NCBI GenBank assembly: GCA_029573725.1
Contig: JAKQDQ010000093.1
Coordinates: 204,963 to 268,962, forward strand
Reading direction: 5' to 3'
DNA: 64,000 bases
Source: Verrucomicrobiota bacterium
GTDB taxonomy: Bacteria > Verrucomicrobiota > Verrucomicrobiia > Limisphaerales > JADLHS01
How positions within the stretch are numbered: position 1 is the first letter of the stretch; the number at the start of each line of letters is the position of its first letter. Shown here in pieces: positions 43,095 to 53,095 of the stretch. The notes beneath the pieces are model-generated. The model worked only from the letters and a program-made list of their open reading frames with translations. It had not been told where the DNA came from and did no database searches. A program made the translations under genes and the position numbers.

Positions 43095-43943
43095 ATGGCC
43101 ACGACTTTAACGCAGAGCGAAGAAGCCCAATTTATCCAGACGATTGAGATGTTTGAGGTCATCACCCAGTCTCAACCTAACGACTATCAGTCGCTGGAAA
43201 TTCTCAAGGAGGCGTACACCAAATTGGGACGTGAAGCCGAGGTGGTCAGCACTGCCAAACGCATCGCCCAAGCCTATGTCCTGACCGGTCAGTTTTCCTC
43301 GGCCATTCTCGAATATGAGACCATCCTGCAGCAGCATCCGAACGACCCGGAGGCCCAGCAGGGACTCCGGGAGATCGAAGCCAAATCGGCCACGACGACC
43401 ACTTCTCCCTACGGCGAGGAAACAACCCTGTTCCGGCGGCCTGAAGAAAGCGTGGATTCAGCGCGGCACGCCGCCATCCCCACCACAGACGGGCTGGACG
43501 ATGGACGCAAGCAGATGCACAAGGTGTTCGTCAAAAGCAAGCTCATCGCGGAGGCGGATTTCGACATCTGCTGGCCCGAGGTGGATTTGACCGCCCCACC
43601 CACCGAGGTTTGCACGCCGTTCCTCCAGGTCATCACGGACAAGGCGCTGGTCGCGACCGAGGTGGCGCTGAAGTTGATCAGCGATCGAACCCGGCTGCCC
43701 TGTCTGCCGTTGGAACGCTACGAGGTGGATTTTGAGCTGGCGCGCTCGTTTCCCGCCGCCCTCTGTCGCCGTTGGTGCATCCTACCGTTCGACCGGATGA
43801 GCAAGTCCGTGCTCCTCGCCACCACGAACCCATTCAATCAGCAGGTGATCAGGGAACTGCAAGCCGTCACCAACGACCGGCTGCTGTGGTACCTGGCGTC
43901 GCCCGCTGAAATCGCGAAGAACCTGCAGAAAATTTTCCGCTGA
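43095..43943 (+). CDS. TPR plus MshEN-like protein, partner of the pilus/secretion ATPase
   Basis: A 282-residue protein. Residues about 10-95 form TPR-like helices (DYQSLEILKEAYTKLGREAE, then FSSAILEYETILQQHPND). From about 115 on there is a degenerate MshEN/GspE-N-like domain (MHKVFVKSKLIAEADFD, LLATTNPFNQQVIREL), the module that sits in front of GspE/PilB ATPases and in some binds cyclic di-GMP. The start was set at ATG 43095; the longer upstream frame is not coding-like. It is separated from pilB by one base. Confidence 0.72.
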   Translation: MATTLTQSEEAQFIQTIEMFEVITQSQPNDYQSLEILKEAYTKLGREAEVVSTAKRIAQAYVLTGQFSSAILEYETILQQHPNDPEAQQGLREIEAKSATTTTSPYGEETTLFRRPEESVDSARHAAIPTTDGLDDGRKQMHKVFVKSKLIAEADFDICWPEVDLTAPPTEVCTPFLQVITDKALVATEVALKLISDRTRLPCLPLERYEVDFELARSFPAALCRRWCILPFDRMSKSVLLATTNPFNQQVIRELQAVTNDRLLWYLASPAEIAKNLQKIFR

Positions 43944-43944
43944 T

Positions 43945-45678
43945 ATGCGCCCCGTAAAGTCATTTGGCGAACGAATTGCCGACGCGCTGGTCGAGGATGG
44001 TCTGTTGTCGAGCCAGCAGGTGGAGGAGTTGCTGGAACAGCAAAAAACCGAAGGCGCCCGCTTCGTTAAACTGGTCACCGAGAAGGCCTACGTCAGCGAG
44101 CAAGACCTGACCGTCTGCATGGGGCGGGTATTGAACGTGCCCCCCGTCAACCTGGCGCGCCTGTCCATCCCGGTGGAAGTCGCCGAGCTGTTGCCGCGCG
44201 AAGTGGCGCACAACCATCGCGTGCTGCCGGTTTCGCGGGTGGACAACAAGCTGTTTCTGGCGATGGCCGATCCGTTGAACGTGCTGGCCATTGACGACGT
44301 CAAGCGCATCACCCGGCTGGAGGTCTTTCCCCTGATCGCGTGCGACAAGGCGATTGCCGAGAAATTCAACGCCCTGGACGCCGCCAAGAGCGGCAGCATG
44401 GAGGAGATCCTCCAGGACGCCGCGAACCAGGGCGTGGATGCCGACGGGGAATTTGAAACGGTCCAGGAATCGGTGGAGGAGGTCAATCTCGACCAGCTCG
44501 CCGCCTCCAGTGAAGAAGCGCCGGTCATCAAGCTGGCCAACATCATCGTCATGCAGGCCATCAAGGACCGCGCCAGCGACATCCACATCGAACCCTTCGA
44601 GAAGGTGCTGCGCCTGCGCTACCGCATTGACGGGTCGCTGGTGGATGCCACGCCGCCGCCCAAGAGCATGCAATTGGCGCTGGCCTCGCGTTTCAAAATC
44701 ATGGCGAGCCTGGACATCGCCGAACGCCGCCTGCCCCAGGACGGCCGCATGCGGGTGCGCGTCGGCGGCAAGGATTACGATCTGCGCGTTTCCATCATGC
44801 CCACCGTCCACGGGGAAAAGATTGTGTTGCGCGTGCTGGACAAGAGCAATCTCTCCGCCAGTCTCGACCGGCTGGGATTGGACCCCGACACCTTCACCCA
44901 GTTCAAGCAAGCGGTGGATGCACCGCACGGCCTCATCCTGGTCACGGGACCGACCGGTTCGGGCAAGACCACCACCCTTTACTCGGCGTTGAATGAACTG
45001 AACAGCCCCATCTTCAACATCGTCACGGTGGAAGATCCGGTGGAATTCCAGATTCCCGGCATCAACCAGGTCCCGGTCAAAAAGGAAATCGGCCTCACCT
45101 TCGCCAACGCCCTGCGCTCCATTCTGCGCCAGGACCCGGACATTGTGATGATCGGCGAAATTCGCGACATGGAAACGGCGGAAATCGCCATCGAAGCCTC
45201 CCTGACCGGCCACCAGGTGCTCTCCACGATGCACTGCAATGACGCGCCCGGCGCGATCGCGCGTCTGGACGACATGGGCATCGCCCCGTTCCTGATTTCC
45301 TCCTCGGTGATCTTGTCCTGCGCGCAACGCCTGTTGCGTCGCATCTGCCCGCATTGCAAGGAGCCGGTGACTTATCCCGCCAAGATGTTCAATGACCTGC
45401 AAATGGACCCCAGCGCCTTCGACGGAGTGACACTGTACCGTGGCCGCGGATGTGATCGGTGCAAGAACACCGGGTATGCCGGCCGGCTGGCGATCATCGA
45501 GGCCATGACCGTCACCGACGAGATCCGCAAACTGATCATTGCGCGGGCGAATTCGCGCGAGATCAGCAAGGTGGCCATCAGCCAGGGCATGAAGACGCTG
45601 CGCATGGTGGCGCTGGACCGGGCGCGGGAAGGCGCTTCCACCCTCGAACAGGTCATGTTGATGACGTCGGCCCACTGA
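43945..45678 (+). CDS. pilB: Type IV pilus / type II secretion assembly ATPase (PilB/GspE family)
   Basis: A 577-residue traffic ATPase. N-terminal MshEN domain (about 1-135, FGERIADALVEDGLLSSQQ); the GspE core has Walker A GPTGSGKTTTLY near 335, the Asp box, and Walker B with VMIGEIRDMETAEIA, followed by the His box (LTGHQVLSTMH). A zinc tetracysteine motif lies near 467-505 (CPHC...CDRC). It polymerises pilin or pseudopilin from the inner membrane. No other pil or gsp gene is present, so pilus versus secretion cannot be separated. It is coupled to the MshEN partner gene, possibly under sigma-54. Confidence 0.93.
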   Translation: MRPVKSFGERIADALVEDGLLSSQQVEELLEQQKTEGARFVKLVTEKAYVSEQDLTVCMGRVLNVPPVNLARLSIPVEVAELLPREVAHNHRVLPVSRVDNKLFLAMADPLNVLAIDDVKRITRLEVFPLIACDKAIAEKFNALDAAKSGSMEEILQDAANQGVDADGEFETVQESVEEVNLDQLAASSEEAPVIKLANIIVMQAIKDRASDIHIEPFEKVLRLRYRIDGSLVDATPPPKSMQLALASRFKIMASLDIAERRLPQDGRMRVRVGGKDYDLRVSIMPTVHGEKIVLRVLDKSNLSASLDRLGLDPDTFTQFKQAVDAPHGLILVTGPTGSGKTTTLYSALNELNSPIFNIVTVEDPVEFQIPGINQVPVKKEIGLTFANALRSILRQDPDIVMIGEIRDMETAEIAIEASLTGHQVLSTMHCNDAPGAIARLDDMGIAPFLISSSVILSCAQRLLRRICPHCKEPVTYPAKMFNDLQMDPSAFDGVTLYRGRGCDRCKNTGYAGRLAIIEAMTVTDEIRKLIIARANSREISKVAISQGMKTLRMVALDRAREGASTLEQVMLMTSAH

Positions 45679-45713
45679 GCGCCCGACCGCGCCAGATCCG
45701 GGCCGGCGTTTGC

Positions 45714-47573
45714 CTACGCGGCAGCTTCGGACGAGGAAGCGGGAGCGGCGGGCGGAACGTAAGCCTCGATTTTTTCGATGCGATACCGGTGCCTCACCCC
45801 GTCCACTTCCACCTCGGTGGCGTCGCCGACCTTCCGGTTGAGCAGGGCCTGGCCGACCGGGGTCAGGTAGCTGATGATGTTCCGGGTCACATCAAAATCC
45901 CACGCCCCAAGCACCGTGAACGCTTCCAGGGCATTGGTGTTCAAATCGGTCACCCGCACCAGCGTGCCGATGTTGACCACGTCCGTCTGGACGTTGCTGA
46001 AGTCCGTGCCCTGCGCCCGCGCCAACTGGGCCTCCAACTCCCCCTTTCGGCGCATGAGGATTTTCTGCATTTCCTTGGCGGATTTGTACTCATGGTTTTC
46101 GCGCAGATCGCCATAGCTGCGGGCGACGGCAATCTCCTTGGAATTGGCCGGGATCTTCTTCTGCACCAGTTCGGCGTATTCCGCGCGCCGCCGCTCCAGA
46201 CTCTCCCAGGACACGTAGAGCACCCCCTCCTGCTTGTTCGCGGGTTCGCCGGTGATGAGCGATTGCACCGACGGGTGGCGCTTCACAATGCGCGCCAGAA
46301 GCGAGCGTTTGTCCATGTCCTCAAACGCGGGTGAAAATTGCAATGCGCGGGTCAGATCCTTGACGACCTCGATGTCGGCCGTGCCCGTCAAATCTGCAAT
46401 CAATTCCTGATCCGACAGCATGAAGTCGCGCAGGCGGTTGGAGCGCTTCTCGTTGAACTGATCGTGTTCAATGGCGGTCAGCATGGCGCGGAACACTTCC
46501 GGGCCGAGAATGTCCGCGTAATCATCGCTGCGTTCCTTGCCGAGCCAGAGCAACAGCTCACTGCCGGCGGCGTGCTGACTGATGAGGCGCGCCAGTGTCT
46601 CCTTCAACTCCGGCAGTTGGTTGTTGTGCGCCAGGATGCTGGCAAATTCCTTGCACAGGCGCGCCGGCACCATGTTGAACGCGGTCAGCAGCGTTTCGAT
46701 CCAACGATCCGGTTGCGCGTCCTTGAAGGATTCCAGGGTCCGGCGGTGCTTGGCCGCCGGCGTCGCCTCCATGACGGCGCCGAATTTGACGCCCTCCTGG
46801 TTCCACAGTTGGGTGGCGGTAATTTCATCCGCGGCCGGGGTCAACCCGGCCATCGCCGCCACGTCTTCGCGCACGAAAATGGCCTCCAAAGCCACCGCCG
46901 TTTGCGCGCGCAGGTACGCTGGAATGTCAGCGTTCAAGGCGGCGATGATTTCCCGGGCCACCGCGGCCTTATCCTGCAAATCCGCCGCGTTTTTTACCAC
47001 TTCCGTGGCGGCGGCCAGCCGCGCCTTCAAGCCTTTGGCCGCCTGGAAATCCGCCAGCAGCCGGTCCTGCAGGGAGGTTTCCTGCTCGGTATACACAATC
47101 GGCTCGCTCTTCTTGGTGGGCACAATGAAATGGCCGTCCTTCTTCATCTCGGCGCGCACCGTTTCCCACCATTTTTTCCAGTCGTCACGAATGACCTCCG
47201 GGACGAGCGCCTGTTGAATCTGGGCCACCGTGGCCTTGCCGTCATAGCTGTTGAGCACAATGCGGATCAGATCCAGATGGTTGAGCGCGGCGATCTTTTG
47301 CAACCCCTCCAGGTCCACGGATTTCCGCGCCAAAATGTGGTCTTTCGGAATCGGCTTGAGCGTCTCGGCGGCAAAGGAAAGATTCATCGCGTGGTCGGGC
47401 TTGCCCGCAAAATCAATGGTGAAACGCGCGAAAACCGTGTCCACCGTCTTGATCCGGCCGAACCCCCAACTGCGGTGCTCGCAAAACCCGCTGGTGGTCA
47501 ACCGCACCAGCGGCTCAATCTGACGCCCTTCGATTTTTCCCGCCGCCGCCAACTTCTCAAATTCTTCTTTCAT
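45714..47573 (-). CDS. greA: GreA/GreB-type transcript cleavage factor with large N-terminal region
   Basis: A 619-residue fusion. Residues about 450-606 are a full Gre domain: a coiled coil with GDLRENHEYKSAKE (the acidic tip that reaches into RNA polymerase to restart stalled complexes) and a C-terminal FKBP-like part with PVGQALL. Residues 1-440 are an extra region with an SH3-like start (SWGFGRIKTVDTVFARFTIDF) and helical repeats. Such long fusions are known in chlamydiae and other PVC bacteria. The role of the extension is unknown. It is divergent from rsmB (51 nt). Confidence 0.88.
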   Translation of the reverse strand: MKEEFEKLAAAGKIEGRQIEPLVRLTTSGFCEHRSWGFGRIKTVDTVFARFTIDFAGKPDHAMNLSFAAETLKPIPKDHILARKSVDLEGLQKIAALNHLDLIRIVLNSYDGKATVAQIQQALVPEVIRDDWKKWWETVRAEMKKDGHFIVPTKKSEPIVYTEQETSLQDRLLADFQAAKGLKARLAAATEVVKNAADLQDKAAVAREIIAALNADIPAYLRAQTAVALEAIFVREDVAAMAGLTPAADEITATQLWNQEGVKFGAVMEATPAAKHRRTLESFKDAQPDRWIETLLTAFNMVPARLCKEFASILAHNNQLPELKETLARLISQHAAGSELLLWLGKERSDDYADILGPEVFRAMLTAIEHDQFNEKRSNRLRDFMLSDQELIADLTGTADIEVVKDLTRALQFSPAFEDMDKRSLLARIVKRHPSVQSLITGEPANKQEGVLYVSWESLERRRAEYAELVQKKIPANSKEIAVARSYGDLRENHEYKSAKEMQKILMRRKGELEAQLARAQGTDFSNVQTDVVNIGTLVRVTDLNTNALEAFTVLGAWDFDVTRNIISYLTPVGQALLNRKVGDATEVEVDGVRHRYRIEKIEAYVPPAAPASSSEAAA

Positions 47574-47624
47574 AGTTCGCTTCTTCCTCGCCTGAGTCCC
47601 GTTTACCCGCCAACATTAAAAGCC

Positions 47625-49016
47625 GTGACTGGCCAAAAACCAAGAGAAATTGCGGTTCGCGTCCTCGGTGAACGCCGCCACAGTGCGGATTACACGGAGA
47701 AATTGCTCGACCGGGCCCTGGCCCGGACAAAGCTCTCCCCCGCCGATCGGGGTCTGGCTCAGGAACTCGTCGCCGGCATCGTCCGCTGGCAATCCACGCT
47801 GGACTGGCTGATTGCCGGCAAGACCCAGGAACGCCAGCAAAAGCCCGGTCTCCAGGATCTGCTGCGCCTGGGTTTGTATCAAATTTTCTGGCTGGACCGC
47901 ATTCCGGATCATGCCGCCGTCCACGAGACGGTGGCACTGGCACGGCAGCGGGGTTACGGTCGCCAGGCCGGTTTCATCAATGCGGTCTTGCGCAGTTACC
48001 TGCGCGCCGCCGCCACCACCCGCGACCGCCTGGCGGAATTGAAAATCCGGAATCCCGCCGTGGGGCTTTCTCACCCCCAATGGCTCGTCACCCGTTGGGA
48101 AAAGCAGTTCGGCGCGGACGCCACGCGCCGCCTCCTGGAACTCCACAACACCCCGCCCAGATCCTACGCCCGGATCAACAGCTTGAATTTCGGGCGGGTC
48201 CGCGCCACGGCGGGCAGGCCGGCGGACATTGCCACGATCGCTGATTTCCTGGCGCTCTGGCGGGAGGAAAACGTGCAGTACCGTTTTTTCACCCGCGACT
48301 GGACTGGGGAAAATCTGGTTTTTGAGCTCCAAGCCCATCCGCCCCTTCCCACCCTCGGCAGCTTTCAGCAAGGCTGGTTCTACATTCAGGACCCCAGCAC
48401 GCTGCTGGCCGTGCGCGAGTTGGAGCCGCAGCCGGGGGAAACCGTTCTCGACCTGTGCGCCGCCCCGGGCGGCAAAACCACCTACGTCGCCCAGTTGATG
48501 AATAACACGGGGCGGATCGTTGCCGCGGATGCCGTCCCCGCGCGCTTGAAACTGGTGGCGGAAAATTGCCGGCGCCTCGGCATAACCTGCTGCGTTGCCT
48601 CCTCCCCGGAGGAGGCGCTGGCCGGCCCGTCCCCGGTTTACGATCGCATTCTGGTTGATGCGCCCTGTTCCAACACCGGCGTGTTGCGGCGGCGCGTGGA
48701 TTTGCGCTGGCGGGTGCGCGCTGCCGAAATCAGCCGCTTGAGCCACCAGCAGAAAACCCTGTTGAGACAAGCCGCGACACATTTGAAATCCGGCGGCCTG
48801 CTGGTGTACAGCACCTGCAGTCTCGAACCGGAGGAAAACACGCAGGTTGTCCGGCACTTTCTGAGGACACACCCGGAGTTCAAACTGGAACGCGAACGGC
48901 AGTTGCTGCCCTTCGCTGACGGCACGGATGGCGCCTACGTGGCGCGGTTGCGGAAAGGAGGCTCCGCCCCGGGCGACGCGCGCGCCGGACGTCTCCCCGT
49001 CACTGCGTCACATTGA
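47625..49016 (+). CDS. rsmB: 16S rRNA (cytosine-967-C5) methyltransferase
   Basis: A 463-residue RsmB/Sun protein. The N-terminal NusB-like domain (about 5-135) is followed by the RsmF/NOL1-type Rossmann domain: SAM motif VLDLCAAPGGKTTY near 275, DAPCSNTG near 345 and the catalytic Cys in YSTCSLEPEEN near 399. It methylates C967 of 16S rRNA. The longer upstream frame is antisense to greA; the only sensible start is GTG 47625, which begins the NusB-like domain (TGQKPREIAVRVL). It overlaps the convergent cytochrome gene by 17 nt. Confidence 0.92.
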   Translation: MTGQKPREIAVRVLGERRHSADYTEKLLDRALARTKLSPADRGLAQELVAGIVRWQSTLDWLIAGKTQERQQKPGLQDLLRLGLYQIFWLDRIPDHAAVHETVALARQRGYGRQAGFINAVLRSYLRAAATTRDRLAELKIRNPAVGLSHPQWLVTRWEKQFGADATRRLLELHNTPPRSYARINSLNFGRVRATAGRPADIATIADFLALWREENVQYRFFTRDWTGENLVFELQAHPPLPTLGSFQQGWFYIQDPSTLLAVRELEPQPGETVLDLCAAPGGKTTYVAQLMNNTGRIVAADAVPARLKLVAENCRRLGITCCVASSPEEALAGPSPVYDRILVDAPCSNTGVLRRRVDLRWRVRAAEISRLSHQQKTLLRQAATHLKSGGLLVYSTCSLEPEENTQVVRHFLRTHPEFKLERERQLLPFADGTDGAYVARLRKGGSAPGDARAGRLPVTASH

Positions 49017-51969
49017 CGAGGAATTCCAGCAAATCCGCCATGGCCTGCGGCGTGAGCCCGGCTTCCAAGCCCTCCGGCATGATGGATTGTCCCTGACTCT
49101 GCATCTTCACAATGTTGGCGCGCGGCAGCACCATTTCCTTTCCGTACGGCAGGTGCAGCGTCAGACTGCCGGCGGTCTGATTCGCCACCAGCCCCAGCCA
49201 GCTTTCATCGTCCCTGGTCTCCACCAGGTATGCCGTATATTCCGGGCGCACCTCGGCATTGGGATCAATGATGTTCGTCAGCAGCTTCTCCTTGCCGGTG
49301 GTTTTGACCGTGACCAAATCCGGTCCCAGCATAAAGCCCTCACCACTGGCGCGATGGCACGAGCTGCACAGCTGTTCGTAAATTTGGCGGCCATGCCCCG
49401 CGTCGCCGGGCAGCGTGAGCGCCGCGGCAAACGCCTCAATCGCCTGCTGCCGGCTCGATTCCTGAGCGGCATGGAGGACGCGTTGCGCGACCTCGCGCAC
49501 GGCCGGGTCGCGATGTTCCCGCAATTGTTTGACTTGCGGACTGCTGAGCAGCGTGGCGGAAACTGTCCCGGCACTGATCGCCTGGAGCAGGGCCTGCGCG
49601 CGCGCGCTCCGGGCGAGCAGGGTCGTGATGGCCTCGGCGCGCACGCGCGCCGGGAGCGTGTTCAGCTTGGACAGCAAATCCATGGCCACCTCCGGGGCGG
49701 AAAATTCCCCCAGCGTGTCCACGGCGGCCACCTGGACGGCCAGTGGCTGCCGGGCCTCCAGCAGGCCCGTCAGGAGGGGCCTGGCTTGATCATAACCGAG
49801 GTGTACCAGCAACTGGATGGCCGGGACGCGCGTCTCCTCGGCCAGGGTGTGATTGGTGGCGGCACGCCCGGCCAGCGCGAGCAATTGCACAGCCGCCGCC
49901 CCGCCGCGCTCGAAGGCCATCCTGGCCCGCGCCATCCCCTCACCCAACGCCTGGGCCATCGCAAACTGCAACGCCGGGTGATCGAGATTCTGAAGAAAGG
50001 TCAGCACGGCCTCAATTTCCTGCGGTTGCGCCTGCGCCCCGACGATGCCGGCCAGTTGCCGCAGAAAATCCTGCCCGGCGGCCGCCTGCCGGAACTCCGG
50101 GCTGGCCGAAAGGACGGTAAACATTTTTCCGGCGCCCTGCGCCAGCGAAGACAAAACGGCGGCGCGGGTCCAACTGCTGGCCAGATCGCGTCGGACAATC
50201 TTCGCAAGCGGCGGCACCTTACCTTCCCCCTTGATTTCGCCCAGCGTGAAAGCCAGTTGATAGCGCACCCGCGCGTCGGGGTCGTCCGCCAGGGCCAGGA
50301 ACCGCGCCGTCAGCGCGGCGGAGGGCGTGCCCTGGACGAAGAGTGTTTCCGCCAGCTTCAAGCCGTGCTCGCGCACGCCCGGCGCGGGGTCGTCCAGCGC
50401 CGCCAGCACGTCACGCTCCTGCAACGCGTGCAATCCCGCCAACGCATACAACGCGTGCAGCCGGGCCAGGGGAAACGCGGCGTGTTGCAGCTCGCGCAAC
50501 TGCGGCACCGCGGCGGCATCCTGGCGCTCGTAGAGCAGGCGGGAGGCGGTCTCGCGATGCCACGCGTTCGAGTGATTGAGGGTGGCGACCAGTTGCGCCG
50601 TGGTGGCGTTGCCGAGCTGCGGCAGCGCGCGCGGAACGAAATGCTCCGGCGCGATGCGATAGATGCGTCCGCGGTCGTTGCCCGAGTTCAGATCGAGCAG
50701 TTTTTTGATCGGCTCGGGAATGGACCAGGGATGCTCGATGACCTCGCGGGACATGTCGCACACATACAGACACCCGTCCGGCGCGTTGACGATTTCGACC
50801 GGCCGGAACCACAGGTCGGTGGAGGCAATAAATTCTGTCTGCTGCTCGTCCGCCGGCCGTTCCGCGACCAATCCGACTCCGTCGGGTCGCACCTTTTTGC
50901 GATGGATCAAATTACTGCCCACGTCCGCAATAAACGCGTCGCCGCGAAACTCCGCCGGCCATGCATCGCCGCGATAAATGGAGATTCCCGTTGCGGAGGT
51001 GAAATAACCGGCGCTGCGCCCGCCCCCTTCGATCACGCCCGGAGTGACGCCGGTCACCCGCCATTGCGTCCGGATGACCCGCCATGCCTCTTCGGGACTG
51101 CGCCGGTAAACTTCCGCCGCCGGCCCGTCCACCGGAATATCCACCAACGCGCCCGGCAGGTGGTAGAACGGATTGCGGTCCGCATATTTGGCGTCATACA
51201 TGAACGTCATGATGTGCCGCGAATTGCTGCAGGCAAACTTGCGGCCGTAATCGTCAAAGCACATGCCGTACTGGCCGCCGCCGTTTTCGGGGACCATGGC
51301 CAGTGTTCGCGGATCAAAATTAAAATCACGGCCGCGCAGTTCCAGACCGGCCGCACCGCTGTCGTCGCCGCGTTTCACCAATCCGCCGTTGCTGCTGGTT
51401 TGGCCGTGGATGCGATTGTCCAGCCCCCAGCGCAGGCAATTCACCAGCGCCTGCACATTCAGTTTTTGGGTCTCCGCCCCATAGCCCGTGAACACGACCT
51501 GCCGCACATCCGCCCGGCCGTCGCCATCCGTGTCCTTCAGATAATAGAGGTTGGGCGTGGCGGCCACGAACAGACCGCCGCCATACCAAAACGCCGCCGT
51601 TGGCCACGGCAGATCGTCCGCGAAAATTGTGGCTTGATCGTAGCTCCCGTCCCCGTTGGTGTCGGTCAGCATCCGCACCCGTCCCAGGTGCGGCACCACG
51701 TCCCGCATCTCCGAGTAATCGCGCATTTCCACGACAAACAGGCGGCCGTTTTCATCAAAGCAGATCTCGATGGGGTCCACCACCAGCGGCTCGGCGGCGA
51801 CCAGTTGCAGTTCAAATCCCGGCTTCACCTGGAAGGTCCGGCCGGCGTCTTCCGGCGCCACCGGTGGGACGCGCGGCAGATCTTCCGGTTTCAACTCGGG
51901 CGGGGCGGCCGGAACCACCAGGGACAACCGGCCCACCATCACGGCAACCAATACGGCGGTGCATCGCAT
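49000..51969 (-). CDS. PVC-type membrane-bound dehydrogenase / c-type cytochrome with HEAT-like repeats
   Basis: A 989-residue exported protein with a signal peptide. Order: a beta-propeller dehydrogenase-like domain (about 40-440, with EICFDENGRLFVVEMRDY and CLYVCDMSREVIEHP), HEAT/armadillo-like helical repeats (about 450-840), and a C-terminal cytochrome c domain with one haem motif CSSCH near residue 870, followed by LGPDL. The PVC-type pattern of these proteins is common in Planctomycetes and Verrucomicrobia, with an unknown electron donor. The amidohydrolase gene is divergent (169 nt between). Confidence 0.88.
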   Translation of the reverse strand: MRCTAVLVAVMVGRLSLVVPAAPPELKPEDLPRVPPVAPEDAGRTFQVKPGFELQLVAAEPLVVDPIEICFDENGRLFVVEMRDYSEMRDVVPHLGRVRMLTDTNGDGSYDQATIFADDLPWPTAAFWYGGGLFVAATPNLYYLKDTDGDGRADVRQVVFTGYGAETQKLNVQALVNCLRWGLDNRIHGQTSSNGGLVKRGDDSGAAGLELRGRDFNFDPRTLAMVPENGGGQYGMCFDDYGRKFACSNSRHIMTFMYDAKYADRNPFYHLPGALVDIPVDGPAAEVYRRSPEEAWRVIRTQWRVTGVTPGVIEGGGRSAGYFTSATGISIYRGDAWPAEFRGDAFIADVGSNLIHRKKVRPDGVGLVAERPADEQQTEFIASTDLWFRPVEIVNAPDGCLYVCDMSREVIEHPWSIPEPIKKLLDLNSGNDRGRIYRIAPEHFVPRALPQLGNATTAQLVATLNHSNAWHRETASRLLYERQDAAAVPQLRELQHAAFPLARLHALYALAGLHALQERDVLAALDDPAPGVREHGLKLAETLFVQGTPSAALTARFLALADDPDARVRYQLAFTLGEIKGEGKVPPLAKIVRRDLASSWTRAAVLSSLAQGAGKMFTVLSASPEFRQAAAGQDFLRQLAGIVGAQAQPQEIEAVLTFLQNLDHPALQFAMAQALGEGMARARMAFERGGAAAVQLLALAGRAATNHTLAEETRVPAIQLLVHLGYDQARPLLTGLLEARQPLAVQVAAVDTLGEFSAPEVAMDLLSKLNTLPARVRAEAITTLLARSARAQALLQAISAGTVSATLLSSPQVKQLREHRDPAVREVAQRVLHAAQESSRQQAIEAFAAALTLPGDAGHGRQIYEQLCSSCHRASGEGFMLGPDLVTVKTTGKEKLLTNIIDPNAEVRPEYTAYLVETRDDESWLGLVANQTAGSLTLHLPYGKEMVLPRANIVKMQSQGQSIMPEGLEAGLTPQAMADLLEFLVNVTQ

Positions 51970-52138
51970 GCCCGCGAAGCTACTATTCCCAACGATGGCA
52001 GCTCAACTGCAAAACCTTCCAGAAAGCGGCGGGCGGTCCGCTTCCCGCAACCTCCCGGCCGCGGACGGTGGCGTAAAAACTTGCCCGAACCGGCAAAAGA
52101 GGATTGCGCGGCGCGGGCTTCTCCCGTTTGCTGGACTC

Positions 52139-53095
52139 ATGAACGACCACTGTTCCCGCCGCGAGTTTCTCGCCACCTCCGTCCTGGCGTTGACTGGTGC
52201 GGCACTGACGGGTTGCGCCACGGGCGCCACCGCCGCCGCCGCCGGACGGATCATTGACATCCACCAACACGCCAGTTACTGGGGGCGGCCCGACGCGGTA
52301 CTGCTGCAGCACCAGCGCAACATGGGAGTGACGCAAACCATTCTGCTGCCGGCCGGGCGTCCGGTAAATTCGGCCGCGACCCACGGCGGCAAATCCAACG
52401 GCCTGCAGGCCGGGTGCGCCGGCAACGAAGCCTGTTACCAGATCGCAAAAGCCCACCCGGGCGCCTATTGGTTCGCAGCCAACGAGGTGCCGGACCTTCC
52501 GGAAGCCACGGCGGAAATTGAAGCGTACCTGAAACGCGGCGGGGTGATGATTGCCGAGTCCAAGTTCGGCGTGGACTGTGATTCCTCCGCCATGCAGCGG
52601 ATCTACCAGCTCGCGCAGCACTACGACGTGCCCGTGCTCATGCATTGGCAGTTCAAAATGTACAACTACGGTTTTGAACGCTTCTACAAAATGCTGGAGA
52701 AATACCCGCGCGTGAACTTCATCGGTCACGCGCAAACCTGGTGGGCCAACGTGGACAAAAATCATCACGACCAATCAGTGCTGTATCCCAAAGGGCCGAT
52801 CACGCCCGGCGGCCTCACGGAAAGGTACCTGGCGGATTATCCCAACATGTACGGCGATCTTTCGGCCGGCTCCGGATTGAACGCCTTGACTCGCGACCCC
52901 GACTTCACGCCTGGATTTTTCCAGCGACACCAGGACAAGCTGCTTTACGGCAGCGATTGCAAGGATCACGCCGGCCAGGGGGAGGAATGCCAGGGCGCGC
53001 AAACGCTCGCCACCATCCGGAAATATGCGCCCAGCCGGAAAATCGAGCGCAAATTGCTCTACGACAACGCGCAGCGCCTGCTCCGGCTCCGCTAA
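52139..53095 (+). CDS. Tat-exported lipoprotein, amidohydrolase family
   Basis: A 318-residue amidohydrolase_2-type TIM barrel. The N-terminus has a twin-arginine motif SRREFLATS followed by lipobox LTGC (C26), so it is probably folded in the cytoplasm, exported by Tat and lipidated. Metal-binding residues: DIHQH (H42/H44), later LMHWQF, FIGHAQ and LYGSDCKD. Many family members are decarboxylases or lactonases; the substrate cannot be called. It is divergent from the PVC cytochrome and convergent with trpB (4-nt overlap). Confidence 0.84.
   Translation: MNDHCSRREFLATSVLALTGAALTGCATGATAAAAGRIIDIHQHASYWGRPDAVLLQHQRNMGVTQTILLPAGRPVNSAATHGGKSNGLQAGCAGNEACYQIAKAHPGAYWFAANEVPDLPEATAEIEAYLKRGGVMIAESKFGVDCDSSAMQRIYQLAQHYDVPVLMHWQFKMYNYGFERFYKMLEKYPRVNFIGHAQTWWANVDKNHHDQSVLYPKGPITPGGLTERYLADYPNMYGDLSAGSGLNALTRDPDFTPGFFQRHQDKLLYGSDCKDHAGQGEECQGAQTLATIRKYAPSRKIERKLLYDNAQRLLRLR

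Noticed and set aside
43960-45675. A 571-residue minus-strand open frame opposite pilB
   Set aside because: Antisense to an ATPase with complete Walker motifs; no family in its own translation.
48928-52257. An 1109-residue plus-strand open frame opposite the PVC cytochrome gene
   Set aside because: Low-complexity translation, antisense to a protein with a haem motif and HEAT-like repeats; a GC-bias shadow.
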